From NCBI GenBank assembly GCA_003141795.1, contig PLNO01000058.1:1-19373 (forward strand): a stretch of 19,373 nt of DNA, in the 5' to 3' direction. Made by a program: the position numbers and the translations under genes. Below the pieces are notes generated by a model, which worked only from the letters and a program-made list of their open reading frames with translations, was not told the DNA's origin and did no database searches. This stretch comes from Spirochaetaceae bacterium. GTDB taxonomy: Bacteria > Spirochaetota > Spirochaetia > SZUA-6 > Fen-1364. This document shows positions 14,179 through 19,373 of this stretch, one piece after another (the stretch's first letter is position 1; each line of letters begins with the position of its first letter).

Positions 14179-15058
14179 GCACCGAGCGCAGCGTCACGGC
14201 CACCAGTATCACTGCCCCTCCCAAAAAAGCCCACGACCCGGGGCGCTCGCCGAGGAGGAGGAAGACCCACAGGGGATTGAAGATTGGCTCGAGGACGGCA
14301 GTGAGCAGAGTCTGCAGCGCGCTCACGTGTTTCACGCCGAATGACAGCAGGATCGAGGAAATACCGATCTGAAAGACGCCGAGGAACGCCAGCCCGCCCA
14401 CGCCCAGCGCGAGCGCCGCGTTGGGAGAGAGGGTCGATGCGAGGCGCCCGCCGAAGGTCGGCGTCCCCTGGAACAGGAACGGAAGGCTCACCAGTACGGT
14501 GAGGACGTGGCTGAGGAGGATGCTCTCTATGGATGAGCTTGCTTTCTGAGCGCGGAAGGACACCATGGCCACCGCGAAGCAGATGCCGCTCCCCACGGCC
14601 AGGAGATTGCCCTCCATGCCTCCCAGGGTGAGCTTGTCCAGGAAGAAGAGGACCATGCCGCCCAGAACGACGACGATCGTCGCCCAGTCCAGGAGGGATG
14701 CCTTTTCCTTCAGGAATATCCAGCCCAGCACCGCGGCGTACAGCGGGGCGGTGTACTGCAGCATGATGGCGTTCGCGGCGGTGGTGAGCTTGTTCGCCAT
14801 GACGAACAGGATCATGCACGCCGCGTAGGACACCGCGCCGACGATCTGGGCGGGGGACCACGTGAACCGGGGCCGCCTCAGATAGACGAGGATGACGATG
14901 CCGCCGATGAGGCTTCGGACGCCGGCGATCGCGAGCGGGTTCCACGAAACGATCTTGATGAGAAGCCCCCCGGTGCTCCACAGGAGGGCGCACACGACGA
15001 GCGCCGTGATGGCCGCTCCTCGCCTGTCGCGAGCTGCCGGGGTCGATTGCATGGTCAT
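14138..15058 (-). CDS. Second DMT/EamA-family transporter, convergent with the first
   Basis: Like its neighbour this is a 306-residue, ten-helix EamA protein. The first repeat begins ALVVCALLWSTGGLLIKIVSWNPLAI and includes the SLIGGIVILVYL helix. The second begins AVGSGICFAVAMVSFRAQK and ends with FNPLWVFLLLGERPGSWAFLGGAVILVAV. LWSTGGLLIK and the PLYAAVLGWIFLKE end-of-repeat motif are typical of the family. Sequence identity to the neighbouring transporter is low by eye, so they are paralogues rather than a recent inverted duplication. Start ATG 15058 or ATG 15052; neither has a Shine-Dalgarno sequence. The 116-base upstream region is shared with the divergent response-regulator gene. Confidence 0.88.
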   Translation of the reverse strand: MTMQSTPAARDRRGAAITALVVCALLWSTGGLLIKIVSWNPLAIAGVRSLIGGIVILVYLRRPRFTWSPAQIVGAVSYAACMILFVMANKLTTAANAIMLQYTAPLYAAVLGWIFLKEKASLLDWATIVVVLGGMVLFFLDKLTLGGMEGNLLAVGSGICFAVAMVSFRAQKASSSIESILLSHVLTVLVSLPFLFQGTPTFGGRLASTLSPNAALALGVGGLAFLGVFQIGISSILLSFGVKHVSALQTLLTAVLEPIFNPLWVFLLLGERPGSWAFLGGAVILVAVTLRSVLSLRSGSRSAASG

Positions 15059-15079
15059 TATGGGGAGCAGGATGGGCTT

Positions 15080-15096
15080 TTGGCCCGGAAATTACA
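15080..15096 (+). promoter_or_regulatory. Degenerate sigma-54 promoter upstream of the response regulator
   Basis: TTGGCCCGGAAATTACA has GG at 15082-15083 and AC at 15094-15095, in the positions of the -24 GG and -12 GC. The first eight bases are identical to the clear sigma-54 promoter of cheW. The -12 element is AC instead of GC, which would weaken it. The inverted repeat GGCCCG/CGGGCC (15082-15087, 15100-15105) overlaps it. Confidence 0.35.
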
Positions 15097-15136
15097 AGTC
15101 GGGCCGTGAGCGACGGATGCCGTGAGGCGCCATTCA

Positions 15137-15145
15137 TGCTATGAT
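15137..15145 (+). promoter_or_regulatory. Extended -10 promoter of the response regulator
   Basis: TGCTATGAT is a TGn plus TATGAT element (five of six). No strong -35 is visible. Transcription near 15152 would give a leader of about 22 bases to GTG 15174, probably a basal promoter. Confidence 0.5.
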
Positions 15146-15173
15146 TCGCCTGCAACAGAGGACATGAACGGAC

Positions 15174-16643
15174 GTGCACCCACCGATCGACGGCATGAGT
15201 GAAGACGCAGAAAGCGGGTCGGTGGCGCGATCGGAGCGGCCCTGCCGGGTCCTCATCGTCGATGACGAAGAGTCCATCCTCCTCGTGCTCACGAAGTTCC
15301 TGTCCAAGCCGACCTTCGTCGTGGACGCGACCCGAAGCGGCACCACGGCGCTGGCGTGGGCGTCCAAGAAGCACTACGACATCCTGATCCTCGACCTGAA
15401 AATGCCCGAGATGGACGGCCTCACCGTTCTACGGGAGATCAAACGGATCGACGACGACGTCTCGGTCATCATCATGACGGCGTTCGGCACGGTGAAAACG
15501 GCGGTGGAGGCGATGAAGCTCGGAGCGGACGAGTATCTGCTGAAGCCCCTGCAGCTCGAGGCGCTGCAGCTCCTCATCGGCAAGCTCATGAGCTACCGCT
15601 CCCTGCGGCAGGAGAACCTCGCATTGCGCGAGAGGCTCTCCTCGTCGGGGGACCAGGGGAGCATCATCGCGCGCAGCAAGTGCATGCTCGACATCCTGCA
15701 CCTCGTGGACAAGGTCGCCCCCCTGCCCAGCACCGTCCTCGTGCAGGGGGAGAGCGGCACCGGCAAAGAGCTCATCGCGCGTTCCCTCCACGCCGGCAGC
15801 CCCCGGGCGGCCAACAGGTTCGTCGCGTTGAACTGCGCGGTCATTCCGCTCAACCTCCTGGAGAGCGAGCTCTTCGGCCATGAACGGGGCGCGTTCACGG
15901 GGGCTGATTCGCGCAAGATCGGCTATTTCGAGGCGGCGCAGGGCGGCACGATATTCCTCGACGAGATCAGCGAAATGTCCACCGAGCTCCAGGTGAAGCT
16001 CCTCCGCGTGCTCCAGGAGAGGTGCTTCCAGCGCGTGGGAGGGACGGACGAGATCGCGGCGGACGTCCGCATCATCGCATCGACGAACAGGAACCTGGAG
16101 GAAGAGGTGCGCGCCGGCCGCTTTCGCAAGGACCTCTTCTACAGGATCAACGTCATCGTCATCCCCGTTCCGCCGATGCGCGAGCGCACGGAGGACATCA
16201 TGCTCCTTGCCCACCATTTCTTGAGGAAGTACGCGGAAAAGTTCCGAAAGGAAGTGGCCGGCATATCTCCGCGCGTCATCGAGCTCTTCCTCCGCTTCCC
16301 GTGGGAGGGCAATGTCCGTGAGCTGGAAAACGTGATGGAGCGGGCGGTCGCGGTGGCGGAGAGTGTGGAGATCGGCCTGAACGACCTCCCTGAACCCATG
16401 AGAACGCTCCGTTCTCCCGCCGTCGCACCGCTGCCGGATGCGATGACCCCTTTTGCCGTTGCCAAAGAGGAGTTCGAGAAGGGCTACCTCATCGAGCTTT
16501 TGCGGCTGTCCGACGGAAATATCGCCCGTGCTGCGCGTATGGCCTCGATTCCCCGGCCGAACCTCTACGAAAAGCTCAAGAAACATGGCCTCGGAAAGAC
16601 TGCGCCGCCGGACGCAAGCCTCCCACCCCCTGTTGCACAATGA
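15174..16643 (+). CDS. NtrC-family sigma-54-dependent response regulator
   Basis: The 489-residue product has three domains in order. The receiver domain (about 24-140) has D30/D31 and phospho-acceptor D74 (LDLKMPEMDG) and the switch region TAFGTVKTAVEAMKLGADEYLLKP. The AAA+ domain (about 165-390) has Walker A GESGTGKE (192-199), the sigma-54 contact loop GAFTGA (239-244), Walker B TIFLDEI and an arginine finger region (RFRKDLFYRINV). A Fis-type helix-turn-helix ends the protein (DGNIARAARMASIPRPNLYEKLKKHGL). It would activate RNA polymerase-sigma-54 when phosphorylated. The start is GTG 15174, with AGAGGA 11 bases upstream, or ATG 15195; both precede the receiver domain. The histidine kinase follows 139 bases downstream behind its own sigma-54 promoter. 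Confidence 0.93.
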   Translation: MHPPIDGMSEDAESGSVARSERPCRVLIVDDEESILLVLTKFLSKPTFVVDATRSGTTALAWASKKHYDILILDLKMPEMDGLTVLREIKRIDDDVSVIIMTAFGTVKTAVEAMKLGADEYLLKPLQLEALQLLIGKLMSYRSLRQENLALRERLSSSGDQGSIIARSKCMLDILHLVDKVAPLPSTVLVQGESGTGKELIARSLHAGSPRAANRFVALNCAVIPLNLLESELFGHERGAFTGADSRKIGYFEAAQGGTIFLDEISEMSTELQVKLLRVLQERCFQRVGGTDEIAADVRIIASTNRNLEEEVRAGRFRKDLFYRINVIVIPVPPMRERTEDIMLLAHHFLRKYAEKFRKEVAGISPRVIELFLRFPWEGNVRELENVMERAVAVAESVEIGLNDLPEPMRTLRSPAVAPLPDAMTPFAVAKEEFEKGYLIELLRLSDGNIARAARMASIPRPNLYEKLKKHGLGKTAPPDASLPPPVAQ

Positions 16644-16694
16644 CGACACTGTAGCCTCCTCATGACACGGTGAGTGACGGCTCGCGGCCCGTTC

Positions 16695-16709
16695 GGCACG
16701 TCGTGTGCC
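16695..16709 (+). promoter_or_regulatory. Candidate activator site upstream of the kinase promoter
   Basis: GGCACGTCGTGTGCC is a perfect dyad (GGCAC-N5-GTGCC), starting 59 bases before the -24 GG of the histidine-kinase promoter. Its first 12 bases match the motif at 17929-17940 upstream of cheW in ten positions. Binding by the adjacent regulator is inference. Confidence 0.35.
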
Positions 16710-16752
16710 CTCGACGCAGCTCCCGTTCTCCAAATCATCCACTCCTGCCGCA

Positions 16753-16768
16753 TGGCATGTTTCTTGCT
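16753..16768 (+). promoter_or_regulatory. Sigma-54 promoter of the histidine kinase gene
   Basis: TGGCATGTTTCTTGCT has the -24 GG at 16754-16755 and the -12 GC at 16766-16767, exactly ten bases between, matching TGGCAC-N5-TTGCW at all but one base. The predicted start near 16779 is about four bases before ATG 16783. Confidence 0.75.
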
Positions 16769-16782
16769 CGATTCCCTCCGCA

Positions 16783-17856
16783 ATGAAGCGCTCCGTCGTG
16801 CAAAAATTGGTGATGCGAAGGACGCGGGCCCTGTTCGGCGTCGTGGAGCACGCGGACGTCGCCGTGATAGGGCTCGATGCACGCGGGTGCGTGCTCTGTT
16901 GGAACCGGTGCGCCGAACGGCTGTACGACGGGATGCGCTGGCAGGCCCTCGGTCAGCCCCTCCTCGATTTCGTTCCTCTCGACGCTCGGGAGGAGACGCG
17001 CAGCGCACTCGCGGGGGTGCTCGCCGGAGCGGGCATGCCGGCCCGTCTCCCTCTGCCTGTCCTGATGACGGCACATCCCGTACGTGACGAGGCGGGGGGG
17101 ATCGTAGGGGCGATCCTCATCGGGAGCGGCCCTCGTGCGAGGGAGCAGAGCTTTCAGGGCCTGGAAACCTTCGTCGCGGGGATTGCGCACCAGTTCAACA
17201 ACATCAACTCTTCGGTGCAGGGTCTGCTCGAGCTCGTCCTCATGGAGAGCGGGACGTCGGACTGTACGAGGGACCATGTGGCGGCGGCACTGGCGAGTCT
17301 CCACAGGGCATCGGAGATCACGCGCCGGCTCCTCCTCGTGGGGACTCGTATTCCGCCCCCCACGGAAGGCCTGCGGCTGGATCGCATCCTGGCCCTGCTC
17401 ATGCCTTTCATGGTGAAAGACCTCGAGGACCGGGGGATAGAAGTCTCACTCGATCTGGGAGAGTCGCCGCCCGTCCTGGCAAGCCCCCTGCACATCAACC
17501 TCCTCCTCACGGAGCTCGTGGAAAACGCCGCGCATGCGACCCTCGGGTGCGGGGAGCACCGCGTCACGGTGAAATGCGGGGTCCGCGGAAAGATCGCCTT
17601 CTTCGAGGTCGGTGACACGGGATGCGGGATCGCCCCCGGAGATCTGCCGAGACTATTCTCGCCGTTCTTTACGACGAAGGGGGAGTTCGCGACCCCCGGC
17701 TCGCCGCAATCGGCCGTTCGCGGCGTGGGCCTGGGTCTTTCCCTCTGTCAGCGAATCGTGAACGATCTGGGCGGCCGCATCGAAGTGGAGAGCTCTCCAG
17801 GGCTGGGCGCGCGCTTCCGGGTGAGCTTTCAGCCCGCATCGACCGCAGGTGTCTGA
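16783..17856 (+). CDS. Soluble PAS-domain sensor histidine kinase
   Basis: From ATG 16783 the product is 357 residues with no membrane helix, so it senses inside the cell. A PAS-like domain (about 15-120; ALFGVVEHADVAVIGLDARGCVLCWNRCAERLYD) precedes a dimerisation/phospho-acceptor helix with H136 in GIAHQFNN, the NtrB-like variant. The ATPase domain has the N box ELVENAAHA, G1 GDTGCGIAPGDLPRLFSPFFTTK and G2 GVGLGLSLCQRIV. It is the natural phosphodonor for the regulator upstream. The earlier in-frame ATG 16705 would place the sigma-54 promoter inside the gene and adds residues without domain character, so 16783 is chosen; ATG 16813 is also possible. No Shine-Dalgarno sequence is present. Confidence 0.88.
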   Translation: MKRSVVQKLVMRRTRALFGVVEHADVAVIGLDARGCVLCWNRCAERLYDGMRWQALGQPLLDFVPLDAREETRSALAGVLAGAGMPARLPLPVLMTAHPVRDEAGGIVGAILIGSGPRAREQSFQGLETFVAGIAHQFNNINSSVQGLLELVLMESGTSDCTRDHVAAALASLHRASEITRRLLLVGTRIPPPTEGLRLDRILALLMPFMVKDLEDRGIEVSLDLGESPPVLASPLHINLLLTELVENAAHATLGCGEHRVTVKCGVRGKIAFFEVGDTGCGIAPGDLPRLFSPFFTTKGEFATPGSPQSAVRGVGLGLSLCQRIVNDLGGRIEVESSPGLGARFRVSFQPASTAGV

Positions 17857-17928
17857 TGCATTTCTACTACACATTCTGTTTTTCTGACATTCCGCCGTTT
17901 CGCGCAGACGCTGGAGCTCCTCCCGCAC

Positions 17929-17943
17929 GGCATGTTGTGTCAT
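17929..17943 (+). promoter_or_regulatory. Candidate activator site upstream of the cheW promoter
   Basis: GGCATGTTGTGTCAT shares GGCAYGTYGTGT with the dyad upstream of the kinase gene and starts 79 bases before the cheW -24 GG. The right half is less symmetrical than in the other copy. The remainder of the 205-base gap (17857-18061) is comparatively AT-rich and holds no gene or terminator that I can recognise. Confidence 0.3.
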
Positions 17944-18005
17944 GTAACTACTTTTGAGTAAAACAATTACGCAACATCCTTCCGTCTCCCCCGGTTCTTT
18001 GGACA

Positions 18006-18022
18006 TTGGCCCGATTATTGCA
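18006..18022 (+). promoter_or_regulatory. Sigma-54 promoter of cheW
   Basis: TTGGCCCGATTATTGCA has GG at 18008-18009 and GC at 18020-18021 with ten bases between. It departs from the consensus TTGGCACG-N4-TTGCA at only one position. The start would fall near 18033, giving a leader of about 29 bases that contains the AGGAGG ribosome site. Confidence 0.85.
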
Positions 18023-18061
18023 ATCTCTCGAGACCGTATATCAATCGCCAAGGAGGCGCGC

Positions 18062-18568
18062 ATGAACATTCGTGACGAGAATGCCGGTCAGACCATCCAG
18101 ATGATCAGCTTCTCGGTGGGCGCAGAAGAGTACGGCATCGACATACAGACCGTGAGGGAGGTGATCCGCAACCATCGCATCACGCCCCTCCCCCGTGCGC
18201 CCTCGTTTCTGAAAGGGGTGATCAACCTGCGCGGGGGCGTCATCCCCATCGTCGATCTGCGTGAGCGCTTCGGTTTCGACGACAAGGAATCCACCAATGA
18301 GAGCAGGGTGATCGTCGTGGAGATCGGCGGCAAACCCGTTGGCATGGTGGTCGACAGCGTGAGCCACGTGCTGCGCATCGCGACGAGCCAGATCGAGGAG
18401 GCCCCCGACTGGGTGGGCGGACTTACGAACGCGTATGTTCGCGGCATCGTGCGTGTGGAGGAGAAGCTCGTCGTTCTCCTGAACATCGATTCGCTTCTGA
18501 CGGGCGCCGAGTTGCAGGAAATCGCCCGCAGCCAGAAAACACCCGAGCCGGTCGCGGACCGGACATGA
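18062..18568 (+). CDS. cheW: Chemotaxis coupling protein CheW
   Basis: The 168-residue protein is a single CheW domain. It opens with MISFSVGAEEYGIDIQTVREVI, continues with PLPRAPSFLKGVINLRGGVIPIVDLRERFG (the NLRG core of the family), then RVIVVEIGGKPVGMVVDSVSHVLRI and KLVVLLNIDSLL. CheW bridges chemoreceptors and the CheA kinase in membrane arrays. AGGAGG lies five bases before ATG 18062, and the sigma-54 promoter starts RNA just upstream, which excludes the longer in-frame form from 17954. The chemoreceptor gene begins 14 bases after the stop, so the two form one transcription unit. No cheA, cheR or cheB is in the window, so this pair probably feeds an array encoded elsewhere. Confidence 0.94.
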   Translation: MNIRDENAGQTIQMISFSVGAEEYGIDIQTVREVIRNHRITPLPRAPSFLKGVINLRGGVIPIVDLRERFGFDDKESTNESRVIVVEIGGKPVGMVVDSVSHVLRIATSQIEEAPDWVGGLTNAYVRGIVRVEEKLVVLLNIDSLLTGAELQEIARSQKTPEPVADRT

Positions 18569-18582
18569 CAAAGGAGAGACGA

Positions 18583-19373
18583 ATGAAGAACATAAAGATC
18601 GGCGTGAAGCTGGTCGTGGTGGGAACGCTCATCATGATCATCCCCCTGTTGCTGGTGGCGTACTTCGCCGTGACGAAATCATCGGCCGGGCTCAGCACCG
18701 TCGAGAACGAGCAGCTCCTCGCCAGGGCGAACGACATCGCACAGCTCGTCGACAAGGTGTTTGCAGAGGAGCAGAAGATCGCCATAGGAGTAGCGAACGA
18801 TCCCGAAGTGATAGCCGCGGCAGTCGCGGTGAACGAGAAGGGTATCGGAAAAGCACGGGAGGCGATTGCCGCAGCGAACGGAAAACTCAAACCCTACGGA
18901 GAGAACAAGGATCTCAACGGCGCCTACGAAGGGATAAGCATCACCGGTCGTGACGGCGTGTCTTTCGCCTCGTCGAACGCCGCGACGATCGGCGTTTCCG
19001 TCGCCGATCGTGAATACATCAAGAACGCCATGGCGGGGCAGGCCAATATCGGAACTCCGCTGATCAGCAAAGTGAGCGGCAAGCCCGTGACACCTCTTGC
19101 AGTGCCGATCTACGATGACGGCAAGGTCGTGGGGGCGTGCTTTGCGGTGCTCCACATCGACTTCCTCAGCGAGCTCATCGCTGGCCAGAAGATCGGCAAG
19201 GATGGGTACGCGTTCGTGATCGACAAGGACGGCCTCGTGATCGCCCATCCCGTTGCAGCGCAGGTGTTCAAGCTGAACGCGCTGGAGACCACGGGTGTCG
19301 CCGATTTCGCGAAAGAGATGGTTGCCGGCAAATCCGGAGTCGATGACTACGCGATGAACGGCGTTGCGAAGAC
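18583..19373 (+). CDS. Methyl-accepting chemotaxis protein, dCache sensor (5' part)
   Basis: The frame runs open to the right edge; 263 residues are visible. MKNIKIGVKLVVVGTLIMIIPLLLVAYFAV is a short cytoplasmic stub plus the first membrane helix (about 9-30). The periplasmic part contains two Cache-type pockets: GISITGRDGVSFASS through VADREYIKNAMAGQANIGTPLISKV, then VPIYDDGKVVGACFAVLHIDFLSELI and GYAFVIDKDGLVIAHP. This layout is a double-Cache (dCache_1) sensor of small extracellular ligands. The aromatic and arginine residues of the amino-acid-binding dCache motif are not clearly present, so no ligand is proposed. The second helix, HAMP and methyl-accepting signalling domains would lie outside the window. 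AAGGAG is six bases before ATG 18583. Confidence 0.88.
   Translation, partial: MKNIKIGVKLVVVGTLIMIIPLLLVAYFAVTKSSAGLSTVENEQLLARANDIAQLVDKVFAEEQKIAIGVANDPEVIAAAVAVNEKGIGKAREAIAAANGKLKPYGENKDLNGAYEGISITGRDGVSFASSNAATIGVSVADREYIKNAMAGQANIGTPLISKVSGKPVTPLAVPIYDDGKVVGACFAVLHIDFLSELIAGQKIGKDGYAFVIDKDGLVIAHPVAAQVFKLNALETTGVADFAKEMVAGKSGVDDYAMNGVAK

Noticed and set aside
13194..14372. 392-codon plus-strand frame overlapping the first transporter
   Set aside because: Low-complexity Arg/Pro/Gly/His translation; the 13258 frame encodes ten coherent membrane helices.
14022..15374. 450-codon minus-strand frame across the second transporter and the regulator start
   Set aside because: It is a different frame of the EamA gene on the same strand, and that frame shows proper membrane helices. 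This one is Arg/Pro/His-rich and lacks them.
15429..16742. 437-codon minus-strand frame opposite the response regulator
   Set aside because: Antisense to a gene with every NtrC-family motif; no recognisable protein features.
17913..17920. GGAGCTCC palindrome as a terminator stem
   Set aside because: Too short, with no loop and no T-run; likely chance in GC-rich DNA.
17954..18061. Longer CheW starting at 17954
   Set aside because: The sigma-54 promoter lies inside this extension, and AGGAGG marks ATG 18062.

Overview
This is a gene-dense, GC-rich bacterial chromosome segment with 18 complete genes and two genes cut by the window edges. I see no RNA gene, insertion sequence, prophage or CRISPR array. 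The envelope genes, a CheW/chemoreceptor pair, a sigma-54 regulator and a mixture of Shine-Dalgarno and apparently leaderless starts suggest a motile, Gram-negative-type bacterium. A free-living GC-rich spirochaete is my best guess, based mainly on the ComFB-type protein and the style of the acyl-CoA ligases and glycosyltransferase. That placement is inference only. A deltaproteobacterium-like host is not excluded.

Layout. 2-493 is the tail of an RNA methyltransferase. 498-2794 (minus) holds a GT4 glycosyltransferase and an NSUN-type RNA m5C methyltransferase. 2793-4559 (plus) holds a monofunctional peptidoglycan transglycosylase and a YdcF/ElyC-type membrane protein. 4583-5698 (minus) holds a small CxxC/CxxH protein and a ComFB-domain protein. 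5827-6537 (plus) is a HAD phosphatase, convergent with a 70-residue MshEN-like protein (minus). 6807-12568 (plus) is a run of acyl-CoA ligase, Ser/Thr kinase with a membrane and PH-like tail, LiaF-like membrane protein and a second acyl-CoA ligase. Next come msrA and two tail-to-tail, overlapping DMT-family transporters. 15174 to the end (plus) is a signalling block: NtrC-type response regulator, soluble PAS histidine kinase, CheW, and a dCache chemoreceptor cut by the window end.

The most coherent system is the last block. Sigma-54 (-24/-12) promoters are readable directly upstream of the histidine kinase and of cheW. A one-base-degenerate third copy lies upstream of the regulator. The sigma-54 regulator therefore probably controls its own kinase and a CheW-receptor transcription unit, so that a soluble sensor would adjust the amount of chemoreceptor. 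A GGCAYGTYGTGT motif upstream of both clear promoters is a candidate activator site.

The acyl-CoA ligase/kinase/LiaF-like block looks like fatty-acid activation coupled to envelope stress signalling. Two small candidate cyclic-di-GMP-related proteins (ComFB-type and MshEN-like) flank the HAD gene. At least four genes (YdcF, HAD, first acyl-CoA ligase, first DMT transporter) have a sigma-70-like promoter placed so that transcription would begin at or within a few bases of the start codon, implying leaderless mRNAs. There is no gene-free stretch over 300 bases; the longest (17857-18061) contains the cheW promoter.
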